Part shown: positions 1 through 7,534 of the stretch, piece by piece | How the letters are laid out: each line of letters begins with the position of its first letter | Numbering within the stretch: position 1 is the stretch's first letter | NCBI GenBank assembly: GCA_002393575.1 | Contig: DGSN01000048.1 | Span: 2,308-17,542, forward strand | Direction: 5' to 3' | DNA: 15,235 nt | Origin: Prevotellaceae bacterium UBA4361 | GTDB lineage: Bacteria; Bacteroidota; Bacteroidia; Bacteroidales; Bacteroidaceae | The notes under the pieces: generated by a model | The model's input: the letters and a program-made list of their open reading frames with translations, nothing else | Told to the model about the DNA's origin: nothing | Database searches by the model: none | Made by a program: the position numbers and the translations under genes

Positions 1-116
1 AATGCCATCCGGCTCAATCGCTTCACACTTCACGTTCAACACTAAACTTTAAACACTTAACATAAAATTGTGTTCATTGTCCTTTGTACTTTGTACTTAA
101 CAAGGTTTTTCATTAA
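1..116. repeat. Truncated copy of the heptad-repeat intergenic element
   Basis: Bases 1-116 match 3415-3530 in the same orientation at 112 of 116 positions, with differences at 4, 58, 108 and 115. Most of it is an imperfect period-7 tract: CTTCACA, CTTCACG, TTCAACA, CTAAACT, TTAAACA and so on, ending in two TTGTACT units. The window starts inside this copy, so its left half is not visible. By analogy with the complete copy at 3208-3534 it probably follows the stop codon of a gene just left of the window. No transposase is present. Confidence 0.9.
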
Positions 117-131
117 ATTCTAACACATAGA

Positions 132-145
132 GACGCTCAAGCGTC
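132..145 (+). promoter_or_regulatory. Short hairpin in the rhamnosidase leader
   Basis: GACGCT and AGCGTC form a perfect 6-bp inverted repeat separated by CA, which in RNA would give a 5-bp stem with a 4-base loop. It lies about 70 bases before the preferred start codon at 216 and directly before a stronger hairpin. No T-run follows, so it is not a plain terminator. Function is unknown. Confidence 0.4.
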
Positions 146-157
146 AAGACTCGGTTG

Positions 158-180
158 CCAAGGGCATTCAATGCCCTTGG
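158..180 (+). promoter_or_regulatory. Strong 10-bp hairpin in the rhamnosidase leader
   Basis: CCAAGGGCAT and ATGCCCTTGG are perfect 10-bp inverted repeats with a 3-base loop (TCA). The ATG at 171 lies in the 3' arm, so a ribosome starting there would have to open the stem; this is one reason to prefer the ATG at 216. The following sequence is GAGGGGTGTTC, with no T-run, so an intrinsic terminator is unlikely. It could be an mRNA-stabilising or regulatory leader structure. Confidence 0.55.
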
Positions 181-215
181 AGGGGTGTTCTATGCCATTA
201 ACCAATTGTTCTGAT

Positions 216-3200
216 ATGAGAAAAATTGTTCTTTCATTCATGCTTTTGCTGGTTCGCGTTTGCGCCGTGGCAGAGGTAAAAATTGTGCATCAAAGGGTCA
301 ATGCCATGACATCTCCCATTGGCATTTCGCATCTGAATCCTCACTTCGGTTGGGCATTTGAGGCAGACCATGAACGGGGCATCATGCAGGAGGCATACTG
401 CATATCCATCTACGAGTCAAGCCATCGGGACAGTCCTGTGTTCTCAACGGGCATGACGGAAGGTGATGCCTGTGTCGATGTCAGCATTCGTGATTTGCAA
501 CTGGTTCCCAGCACCAGTTATTGCTGGAAGGTGACGGCGCGACTGAACGACGGCACGGAGATTGAGTCGCCTTTCGCCTGTTTTGAAACCGCCATCGACG
601 AGGAAGAGATGAAGAAGGTGAATTGGATTCATGCATCAAACTCGAACAAAACGCCAGAGTTCACCAGTGTGCTGTTTCGGAAGACCTTCTCGGTTGACGA
701 TGAGTTTACTGCCGCCAAAATCTACACGTCGGCACTGGGTATCTACGACCTCTACATCAATGGCGAACGAGTGGGACATGAGCAGGGAGGAAAGACGGTG
801 TATGACGAGTTGAAACCAGGATGGACGGTCTATTCGAAGGATGTTGCCTATCAGACCCACGATGTGACGCGGATGCTTCGCCGTGGCAGCAATGTCGTCA
901 CGGCGATGGTGTCTCCAGGCTGGTGGTCGGGCAGAATCTCAGGTGCGTCCTATTCGAACGATACCAGTTTGTCGTTCATTGCCAAACTGCTGATGAAACG
1001 TGGCGACGACGTGGTGATGTCGGTAGAAACTGACGAGACGTGGTTGGTCAGCTCGAACACGCCTCTAACCCTCAGCGACATCTATGATGGGGAATGCTAT
1101 GACGCACGGATTGAGTGGAAGGGCTTGGAGCAGATGGATGCCAATTGGACAATGGCTGCGAAGCGAAACACCAATGTGGGCAAACTGAGCACCACGTCCA
1201 ACCATCCTATGCGAGTACGCGATGACTTGATTCGGTTGCCACGGAAAATCGTGGTCTATGAAGGGACAAAGGACGATGGCAGCACTTACGGACAGATTGC
1301 CCATGCAAGGGAGATGGATACTGGTCGTCCTTTCGTCTTGAAGGCGGGCGAGACTGCCATCTTCGATTTCGGTCAGAACCTCACGGGCTGGCCTTCGTTC
1401 ACGATTAGCGCGACAAGCGGAACGCATCTGAATTTCCGCTTCGCTGAGATGCTGAACGACTCGGGTTCGGAACAACGTGGCTGTGATGGTCCCGAGGGAA
1501 GTATCTACACAGCCAACCTGCGTTCTGCCAAGGCTCGACTGGAATACATCTGCCGTGGTGGTTCGGCTGAAAGATATCACCCCACTTCCACGTTCTTCGG
1601 ATTCCGCTATTGCGAACTGACTGTCACAGCAGATGCAGAAGTGCTGTGGATGGAAGCCCAGCCTGTGGGTTCCGACATCGACGAAACGGGGCAGTTCGAA
1701 TGCAGTGACGATGAGGTGAACCAGCTCTTCAGCAATATCCTCTGGAGCCAGCGCGACAACTTCGTGAGTGTGCCGATGGACTGTCCGCAGCGCAACGAGC
1801 GTGTGGGATGGACAGGCGACGCACAAGTGTTTTCACGCACTGCATGCTACAATGCCGATATGCGCTCATTCTACAGGAAGTGGATGAACGACATGAGGAA
1901 CAGCCAGAAGGCGAATGGCGAGTTCCCGAACATTGCGCCTCTCCACAAGTGGACCTATTATTCCGCGAGTGGATGGGCAGACGCGGGTATCATCGTGCCG
2001 TGGAACACCTATCTGCTCTGTGGCGACAGGCAGATTCTGGAGGAGAACTACGTTGCCATGAAGAAATACATTCGGTTTGTGTCTTCCCTCCACACCGACC
2101 GTTTCACCCATTCGGGAGCGTCGCCCACCTACGGCGACTGGTTGGCTTTCGAGGAAACAGACAAGCGGTATATGAGCGTGGCGTACTTCGCATATATTAC
2201 CGACCTGATGCGACGCACGGCTTCCGTGCTCAGTTCCGACGCTGAGGATGTGTATGCCACCGATGCCAAGGAGTTTGCCACATTGTTCAACGACATCAAG
2301 AAGGAGTTTCAGGAGCATTACCTGAAAGCAGACGGCAAACTCTCCATCCAGACACAGACTGCCTACTTGGCGGCTCTGAAGTTTCACTTGATTGACGAGA
2401 AGGACGAAGAGACAGCGCGACAGGCATTGAGCGACTTGATTGAGAAGAACGGTTTCCGACTCAGCACGGGATTCTTGGGTACTGCCATGCTCTGCACCAC
2501 GCTCAACGAAGTGGGGCTGGACGACATAGCATACCGACTGCTCCTCCAGCATGAGTGTCCGTCGTGGTTGTTTTGCGTGAATCAGGGTGCCACCACGGTT
2601 TGGGAGCGTTGGAATTCGTACAGTCTGGAATCGGGCTTTGGTCCTGTGTCGATGAATTCCTTCAACCATTATGCTTATGGAGCCGTGGGTGAATGGCTCT
2701 ATAGTGGTGTGGCTGGCATCAAGCCCGATGAAGAACGGGCTGGTTTCAAACACAGCTGGATTCAACCCGTTCCCTGCATTCGAAAGCGTGGTGCTGGCGA
2801 AAAACCCTCCTTGTTCCCAATCACGTGGGCACGTGCTTCCCACCGTTCACCTTACGGCACCGTGGAAAGTGCATGGACGTGGAACGATGACAAGGAACTC
2901 ACGTTGGAAGTCGCAGTTCCGCCCAACACAACAGCCACCTTGCTCCTGCCTTTCCTCGATGGAAGCATGATGATAGAAGAAGCGTCTGATGACTTGGAGA
3001 ACTCCGAGAACATGAAAAAGACAGAACTGAAGGATGGAGGCATCAGCATCGACTTGCAGAGTGGGCGTTATGACTTCAGCATCTTCACCGAGAAAACGGA
3101 CATTGCTCTTCATGAAACGACAACGGAACATCAGCTCTTCGACCTCACTGGCCGTAGGCTTTCCACAGCACCGCAACGAGGCATCTACATTCAGGATGGC

Positions 3201-3218
3201 AGGAAGGTATTTAAATGA
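216..3218 (+). CDS. Secreted alpha-L-rhamnosidase, glycoside hydrolase family 78
   Basis: Predicted to hydrolyse terminal alpha-L-rhamnose from glycans by an inverting mechanism, outside the cytoplasm. The frame is open from 171, but the ATG at 216 gives a basic MRK start and a hydrophobic signal-peptide stretch, while 171 lies inside a hairpin; I prefer 216 (1000 aa). Domain order: an N-terminal Ig/fibronectin-like domain (about residues 20-125), the rhamnosidase N domain with the lectin-like GWWSGRISG segment, a beta domain with FDFGQNLTGW, the (alpha/alpha)6 catalytic domain, and a C-terminal beta domain. The DCPQRNERVGWTGDAQ motif (D522, E528, D535) and TTVWERW (E797) match the conserved acidic motifs of the family; E797 is the probable general base. 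The end, FDLTGRR...RGIYIQDGRKVFK, resembles a type IX secretion sorting tail. The stop TGA lies inside the terminal repeat of the element at 3208-3534. The rhamnosylated substrate cannot be told. Confidence 0.93.
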   Translation: MRKIVLSFMLLLVRVCAVAEVKIVHQRVNAMTSPIGISHLNPHFGWAFEADHERGIMQEAYCISIYESSHRDSPVFSTGMTEGDACVDVSIRDLQLVPSTSYCWKVTARLNDGTEIESPFACFETAIDEEEMKKVNWIHASNSNKTPEFTSVLFRKTFSVDDEFTAAKIYTSALGIYDLYINGERVGHEQGGKTVYDELKPGWTVYSKDVAYQTHDVTRMLRRGSNVVTAMVSPGWWSGRISGASYSNDTSLSFIAKLLMKRGDDVVMSVETDETWLVSSNTPLTLSDIYDGECYDARIEWKGLEQMDANWTMAAKRNTNVGKLSTTSNHPMRVRDDLIRLPRKIVVYEGTKDDGSTYGQIAHAREMDTGRPFVLKAGETAIFDFGQNLTGWPSFTISATSGTHLNFRFAEMLNDSGSEQRGCDGPEGSIYTANLRSAKARLEYICRGGSAERYHPTSTFFGFRYCELTVTADAEVLWMEAQPVGSDIDETGQFECSDDEVNQLFSNILWSQRDNFVSVPMDCPQRNERVGWTGDAQVFSRTACYNADMRSFYRKWMNDMRNSQKANGEFPNIAPLHKWTYYSASGWADAGIIVPWNTYLLCGDRQILEENYVAMKKYIRFVSSLHTDRFTHSGASPTYGDWLAFEETDKRYMSVAYFAYITDLMRRTASVLSSDAEDVYATDAKEFATLFNDIKKEFQEHYLKADGKLSIQTQTAYLAALKFHLIDEKDEETARQALSDLIEKNGFRLSTGFLGTAMLCTTLNEVGLDDIAYRLLLQHECPSWLFCVNQGATTVWERWNSYSLESGFGPVSMNSFNHYAYGAVGEWLYSGVAGIKPDEERAGFKHSWIQPVPCIRKRGAGEKPSLFPITWARASHRSPYGTVESAWTWNDDKELTLEVAVPPNTTATLLLPFLDGSMMIEEASDDLENSENMKKTELKDGGISIDLQSGRYDFSIFTEKTDIALHETTTEHQLFDLTGRRLSTAPQRGIYIQDGRKVFK

Positions 3219-3534
3219 AGAACCTTGTTAAGTACAAAGTACAATTTACAAAGTACAAATTCCAATCAGGGATTTTAAGGATTTTAGAGGGATTCTGTAA
3301 GTGAAAAGTGATAAGTGAGTCAACGTTTTTTTTCTTTGTCAACAAATGAACACAAATAAGGCACAAATTTAAATAAGTTTTTTGAGATAATTTGTGATAA
3401 TTTGTTGACTGAAAAATACCATCCGGCTCAATCGCTTCACACTTCACGTTCAACACTAAACTTTAAACACTAAACATAAAATTGTGTTCATTGTCCTTTG
3501 TACTTTGTACTTAACAAGGTTCTTCATTTAAATA
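3208..3534. repeat. 327-bp palindromic element with perfect 37-bp terminal inverted repeats
   Basis: Bases 3208-3244 are the exact reverse complement of 3498-3534. Inside the ends are period-7 arrays: TACAAAG-type units at 3233-3260 and eleven heptads at 3435-3511. GTCAACAAAT at 3338-3347 pairs with ATTTGTTGAC at 3400-3409, so palindromes are nested. GTGAAAA/GTGATAA heptads at 3301-3314 face CTTCACA/CTTCACG units at 3435-3448. The left arm overlaps the last codons and stop of the rhamnosidase gene. Both outer ends read TATTTAAATG inward; a TA target duplication is possible but cannot be separated from the repeat itself. No coding potential is seen, so it could be a non-autonomous mobile element or a REP-like 3' structure. 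Confidence 0.85.
3415..3530. repeat. Direct repeat partner of bases 1-116
   Basis: This right third of the 327-bp element repeats 1-116 at an offset of exactly 3414 bases with four substitutions and no gaps. The two copies bracket the rhamnosidase leader and gene in direct orientation. Homologous recombination between them would delete or duplicate a 3414-bp segment carrying that whole gene. Confidence 0.9.
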
Positions 3535-3613
3535 TAATTTTGAAGTCTATGCAGTCTTTTTTCCTTATTGTAGGACGTATGATATAGAAACAAACTTATT
3601 AAGTGTTTGAGTA
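3535..3613. other. Unassigned intergenic stretch
   Basis: A+T-rich sequence between the repeat element and the next inverted repeat. I see no open frame, RNA gene, clear TAnnTTTG promoter or repeat here. The promoter of the CotH-family gene may lie here or just downstream, but no consensus match was found. Confidence 0.4.
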
Positions 3614-3713
3614 GGTGTCTCCTAAAGAACCTTTTAGCTCGGCGTAGCCAAATAGGCTAAATGTACTAAATTTTAATGTTTTGCCGATTTTGCCAATTTC
3701 TTTAGGAGACCCT
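3614..3713. repeat. Small inverted-repeat element (MITE-like) in the CotH gene leader
   Basis: GTCTCCTAAAGAA at 3617-3629 is the exact reverse complement of TTCTTTAGGAGAC at 3698-3710. Allowing one extra base on the left, the match extends to AGG/CCT at the outer edges. The 68-base centre contains a small TAGCC-AAATA-GGCTA hairpin at 3645-3659. The right arm ends about 110 bases before the preferred start at 3820. It could be a miniature transposable-element remnant or a leader RNA structure; no transposase or target duplication was recognised. Confidence 0.5.
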
Positions 3714-3819
3714 TTTATCTTCAAACCAATTCTTCAAAGAAACTGTCATGGATTTAAGCGTTTTTCAAAAAAGAATCTTTCCTGGTAAGTGCAATTCCGT
3801 AGTCATCATTCATCTGCGC

Positions 3820-6717
3820 ATGAAATGCTTGCTCTCTGCATTGTGCCTTCTATCAGTAGGCAACATATCAGCACAAAGTCGATTGATGGTCAACGAAATT
3901 CAAGTGGCAAACCTTGACCAGTACATTGACCACTCCTACAACTATGGTGCATGGATAGAGTTGTTCAACCCCACCGATGAGGACGTGAGTCTTCAACAGA
4001 TGAAACTCAAGCATATTGATTCCGAAGGCGAAGTCACGACATTCACCTTGAACAGCAATCATGGCATCGTGCCGGCAAGGAATTATGCCTTGCTGTGGTT
4101 CGACCACTACATGGGAACTGGGTTCTATGGTCCTAACGCAAACAGACAGGTCGATATGAAACTGGACTCGGAGGGTGGCAGACTGGAGCTGACAAATTCG
4201 CAAGGAATCCTACAGGATGCAGTCAGTTATCCACCATCCATCGCCCGTTCCTCCTATTTGCGTGCCACGGACGGAAGTGCCGAATGGGGCTACACGGCTT
4301 ATCCCTCGCCTGCTGCGTCGAACAATGGTTGCGAGATAGCGACGGAAAGGATGGAAGCACCTCAGGTGAGCGTAAGCGGGAGAGTGTTTAAGGAGCCGTT
4401 CCGTTTCTCTGTCACTATTCCCGAAGGTGCAACTCTCCTCTACTCCACCGACGGTTCTGTGCCCATGCCTGGAAAAGGGAAGGTGAGCCGCGATGGAGTG
4501 TTCCAAGTTGATACCACCACCATCTTCCGTTTCCTGCTCACTCGTCGGGGATGGCTCCACAGTCCTGTCGTCACTCGCTCGTTCATCCTCGACACACAGG
4601 GCTACTACCTGCCCGTCGTAAGTGTTTGTTCCCATCCCGACAATTTCTTTGACGATACCATCGGACTTTATGTTCAGGGTACGAACGGAAGGGTTGCGAA
4701 CAATTCCAAGAAGCGCGCCAATCAGAACATGGACTGGGAACGCCCCGTGAACATGGAATACATGGTGCCCGATGGCAATGGACGATACACAGAGGTGCTG
4801 AACCAGGAAGTGAGATTCACCATCTTCGGAGGATGGACACGATTCAACGCGGGAAATGACTTCTTTGAGTATCGTTCGTCCTTCAAACTCAAGTGCGAGA
4901 AAGCATTCGAGGGTATCAAGGCGTATGACTATCCCGTGTTCAGCAGCAAACCCCACATCAAGCTCAAGAGCCTGCTCGTGCGCAATGGCGGGCAGGACCG
5001 CAATGTGCGACTGAAAGATGCAGTCATGCACGAACTGGTTCGCACCAGCGGCATCTATCTCGACTGCCAAGCATGGCAACCCGCCCATGTGTTCATCAAC
5101 GGGCACTACCTAGGCATGCTCAATCTGCGCGAGGAAAGCAACCGACAGTTCGCCTACAGCAACTATGGCATAGACAGCGACGAGATAGACCAGTGGGAGA
5201 ACGAGTTCATCATCAAGGCAGGCGATGCGCAGCAACTGAACCGTTGGTACAACGCAGCACTCAGGCTGGGCAGAAACCGCAACGAAGAGAGTTGGAAAGA
5301 GGTCTGCTCCGTGCTCGACGTGGACGAATACTGCAACTACATGGCAGCCGAATGCTATATGGGAAACCTCGACTGGATGCGCGGAGGACTCAAGAACCTC
5401 AAGGGATTCTGCTGCCGAGGCGACGATGGAAGAATCCACTTGGTGTTGCACGATTTGGACGGTGCATTCGGCGACACCGACATGCTGAGCCAAGTCATCA
5501 ACAAGGGAACGATGAAGCTTTCCACCATCTTCAGGGAAATGCTCCGATACCCACCCTTCCAGAAGCAGTTCGTCGATGCCTATTGCCTGATGGGAGGCAG
5601 CGTGTTTGAGCCTCAGCGCAGCAAGCCCATCATCAACAGCATGACAAGCCTCGTGAGCCAAGCACTCCAGCAGGAAGGCACCGACCCCAGCACGAAGATG
5701 CAAGAACTGACCCAATCGTTGGTCAGCACCATGCACAGAGCTGCACTACTGCAAACCCTCAAAGCGCAATTCCTGCTGGAGGATGAATACACCCTCAACA
5801 TCCATTCCAACGTGGAGGAAGCCAAAATCCTGCTGAACGGGCAGGAGATACCGACAGGCAAGTTCAATTGGGCACTATTTCCACCCATCCAACTCACACC
5901 CATCCCACCAGCAGGCTATGTCTTCAAGGGATGGAGCAAGGACAAGAGCATCTTCACCACCGACTCCGTCATCCTTGTCAACCAACTCTTGGAGCGAGGA
6001 AAGTACGAACTCACCGCCGTGTATGAGCCAGTAGCAGAAACCGACCATCAGCCCAAGGTGAGAATCAACGAAGTGAGTGCAGCCAACGACATCTACGTGA
6101 ACGAATACGGCAAGAAGAGCGACTGGATAGAACTCTACAACACCACAGACACCGACATCGACTTGGCAGGACTCTACCTGAGCGACCAGCCTCAGAACCC
6201 GCAGAAGTACCAGATAGGTGCAGACTCCGAAGCGGTCAGCACCATCATTCCTGCCCACGGCTTCAGAATCGTGTGGTGCGACGAGCAAGTGTCACTGAGT
6301 CAGTTGCACACATCGTTCAAATTGGAAAATGCCGACGAAGGCTTCGTGTCCATCACCAGTGCCGACGGAGAATGGTGTGATTCCCTCCGCTATGCCTTCC
6401 AAGCCCGCTTCTACACCTACGGACGCTATGCCGACGGAGGCAACGAACTGGCACTGTTCTGTCGTCCCACCATCGGCAACACCAACAGCATCTGCACAAG
6501 CACCCAACTCATCCACGACTCCATCAGCACCGACATCAACGACATCCACACAGACGCAATGGCTGAAGACTCAGAAATCGCTTCCGTGGAATACTACAAC
6601 CTCAATGGCATCCTCGTCCGTTCGCTCCAAGCACATCAAATCTACCTGCAAAAGACCACCTATCGCAACGGAAGAACACGAGTCAGAAAGATGATGATGA
6701 AAAATGATATTAAATGA
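3820..6717 (+). CDS. Secreted CotH-family, lamin-tail-domain protein
   Basis: Large exported protein of unproven function. The frame is open from 3748, but the ATG at 3820 starts MKCLLSALCLLSVG with a signal peptide ending near NISAQS, so I prefer it (965 aa). Order from 3820: a lamin-tail domain (about residues 20-150, MVNEIQVAN...WIELFNP); a chitobiase C-terminal-like beta domain with LLYSTDGSVP; a CotH kinase-like domain (about 260-620) with GHYLGMLNLREESNRQF and HDLDGAFGD (D545, D547); an InlB-like repeat with FKGWSKD; and a second lamin-tail domain (VRINEVSAAN...SDWIELYN). The end, YYNLNG...IYLQKTTYRNGRTRVRK, resembles a type IX sorting tail, followed by an odd MMMKNDIK extension. CotH proteins include atypical protein kinases, e.g. 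in spore coats; kinase activity here is inference. The stop lies in TAAATGAAGA, as in the rhamnosidase and sugar porter genes. Confidence 0.88.
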   Translation: MKCLLSALCLLSVGNISAQSRLMVNEIQVANLDQYIDHSYNYGAWIELFNPTDEDVSLQQMKLKHIDSEGEVTTFTLNSNHGIVPARNYALLWFDHYMGTGFYGPNANRQVDMKLDSEGGRLELTNSQGILQDAVSYPPSIARSSYLRATDGSAEWGYTAYPSPAASNNGCEIATERMEAPQVSVSGRVFKEPFRFSVTIPEGATLLYSTDGSVPMPGKGKVSRDGVFQVDTTTIFRFLLTRRGWLHSPVVTRSFILDTQGYYLPVVSVCSHPDNFFDDTIGLYVQGTNGRVANNSKKRANQNMDWERPVNMEYMVPDGNGRYTEVLNQEVRFTIFGGWTRFNAGNDFFEYRSSFKLKCEKAFEGIKAYDYPVFSSKPHIKLKSLLVRNGGQDRNVRLKDAVMHELVRTSGIYLDCQAWQPAHVFINGHYLGMLNLREESNRQFAYSNYGIDSDEIDQWENEFIIKAGDAQQLNRWYNAALRLGRNRNEESWKEVCSVLDVDEYCNYMAAECYMGNLDWMRGGLKNLKGFCCRGDDGRIHLVLHDLDGAFGDTDMLSQVINKGTMKLSTIFREMLRYPPFQKQFVDAYCLMGGSVFEPQRSKPIINSMTSLVSQALQQEGTDPSTKMQELTQSLVSTMHRAALLQTLKAQFLLEDEYTLNIHSNVEEAKILLNGQEIPTGKFNWALFPPIQLTPIPPAGYVFKGWSKDKSIFTTDSVILVNQLLERGKYELTAVYEPVAETDHQPKVRINEVSAANDIYVNEYGKKSDWIELYNTTDTDIDLAGLYLSDQPQNPQKYQIGADSEAVSTIIPAHGFRIVWCDEQVSLSQLHTSFKLENADEGFVSITSADGEWCDSLRYAFQARFYTYGRYADGGNELALFCRPTIGNTNSICTSTQLIHDSISTDINDIHTDAMAEDSEIASVEYYNLNGILVRSLQAHQIYLQKTTYRNGRTRVRKMMMKNDIK

Positions 6718-6744
6718 AGATTAAAAAAGCTTGAAATTATTCTC

Positions 6745-6884
6745 AACCACGAATTACTCGAATTAAACGAATTTTTAAGAATTATATCATCAAATTTCAC
6801 GAACAAAAATGCTGGCATTTTTTTAATTAGAGAAATTCGATTAAATTAAATTCAAAATTCGTTTAATTCGAGTAATTCGTGGTT
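6745..6884. repeat. 140-bp element with perfect 31-bp inverted arms
   Basis: Bases 6745-6775 are the exact reverse complement of 6854-6884. Each arm is built from three 9-base units (CACGAATTA, CTCGAATTA, AACGAATTT). The centre holds AAAAATGC/GCATTTTT (6805-6812 and 6815-6822) followed by a T-run, a terminator-like hairpin. The element fills most of the gap between the convergent CotH-family and NUDIX genes, so it may act as a bidirectional terminator. The long perfect arms also fit a dispersed, non-autonomous repeat. Confidence 0.8.
6805..6824 (+). terminator. Candidate intrinsic terminator for the CotH-family gene
   Basis: AAAAATG and CATTTTT pair around a CTGG loop and run into a seven-base T-tract. 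The stem is A+T-rich and therefore weak. It sits 88 bases after the CotH-family stop, inside the larger palindrome, which could add stability. The A-tract on the other side could serve the opposing NUDIX gene. Confidence 0.4.
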
Positions 6885-6916
6885 TAAAATCGTATCAAGT
6901 TATTTTTTAACGATTA

Positions 6917-7423
6917 CTAAATAAGCTTCAGTTCTTTGAGGCGGTGGTATTCTTGTTCAAAGTTGGGAGTGAGGATGTCCTTGCCGATGGCATCATTGAT
7001 TTCTTCCGTGGTCCAGAAGCGTCCGCCGTCGAGTTCGTCGGAGGGATGGATGTCGTCGTCATAGATGGCTTTGTGAACAAAGACGAGTTCGCGCTCACGG
7101 GCTGACTCAAAGACGTATTTCATGAGGAACTGGGTGTCTGTCTCAATTCCTATTTCCTCTTTCACTTCGCGCTTGAGTGCCATCGCGACGTTCTCGCCAA
7201 AATCGACGTGACCGCCAACGGCTGTGTCCCACTTGCCCGGTTGTATGTCTTTCCACAGAGGGCGACGCTGCAAATAGAGTTCACCACGACTGTTGAACAC
7301 ATGGAGATGTACCACGGGGTGCAATGGCTTGCTGCCTCCATGACACTCACCACGAGTGGCTGCACCCGTGATATTTCCTTCCTCATCCACGAGAGGAAGC
7401 ATTTCGTTCTCGTTATCTTTCAT
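6917..7423 (-). CDS. NUDIX hydrolase
   Basis: Cytoplasmic hydrolase of a nucleoside-diphosphate-linked or similar pyrophosphate substrate; the exact substrate is unknown. The 168-aa protein carries a complete Nudix box, GHVDFGENVAMALKREVKEE followed by IGI, fitting Gx5Ex7REUxEExGU. The N-terminal LPLVDEEGNITGAATRGECH and HPVVHLHVFNSRGELYLQRR resemble the YfcD/isopentenyl-diphosphate-isomerase-like branch, where the metal site is a standard Nudix site. It has no signal peptide and is a normal single-domain length. It is convergent with the CotH-family gene and divergent from the ATPase gene, so it looks monocistronic. TATCTTTG on the minus strand (plus coordinates 7452-7459), 28 bases before the start, is a candidate -7 element. 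Confidence 0.9.
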   Translation of the reverse strand: MKDNENEMLPLVDEEGNITGAATRGECHGGSKPLHPVVHLHVFNSRGELYLQRRPLWKDIQPGKWDTAVGGHVDFGENVAMALKREVKEEIGIETDTQFLMKYVFESARERELVFVHKAIYDDDIHPSDELDGGRFWTTEEINDAIGKDILTPNFEQEYHRLKELKLI

Positions 7424-7451
7424 TGAAATCCTATCTTTTTCTAAATCGTTT

Positions 7452-7459
7452 CAAAGATA
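7452..7459 (-). promoter_or_regulatory. Candidate -7 element for the NUDIX gene
   Basis: The minus strand reads TATCTTTG, matching the Bacteroidota -7 consensus TAnnTTTG, 28 bases before the NUDIX start codon. No strong TTTG -33 match lies 19-21 bases upstream, so the call rests on the -7 element and its position. Confidence 0.45.
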
Positions 7460-7534
7460 AAGTTTTTTTGTCAAGGATTAAAAGGATTTGAAAGGTTTTT
7501 TCAAGAACTAACAACAAAGAGCCAAGGAATACTT

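Noticed and set aside
158..180. Intrinsic terminator before the rhamnosidase gene
   Set aside because: The stem is strong but is followed by GAGGGGTGTTC, not a T-run.
171..215. Start of the rhamnosidase gene at ATG 171
   Set aside because: It lies in a hairpin arm and would place 15 polar or cysteine-containing residues before a good signal peptide that begins at 216.
1065..2843. Long minus-strand open frames inside the rhamnosidase gene (253 and 325 aa)
   Set aside because: They lie opposite a clear GH78 gene, have no recognisable domain, and are rich in His, Cys and Arg as expected for antisense shadows.
1..3534. Integron attC sites and gene cassette
   Set aside because: The repeats lack recognisable attC core sites and no integrase is present; heptad arrays better describe them.
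3748..3819. Start of the CotH-family gene at ATG 3748
   Set aside because: The extra 24 residues precede a clean signal peptide beginning at 3820 and do not resemble an export signal.
4210..5736. Minus-strand open frames inside the CotH-family gene (298 and 208 aa)
   Set aside because: They overlap a well-supported plus-strand gene, show no motif, and have shadow-type composition.
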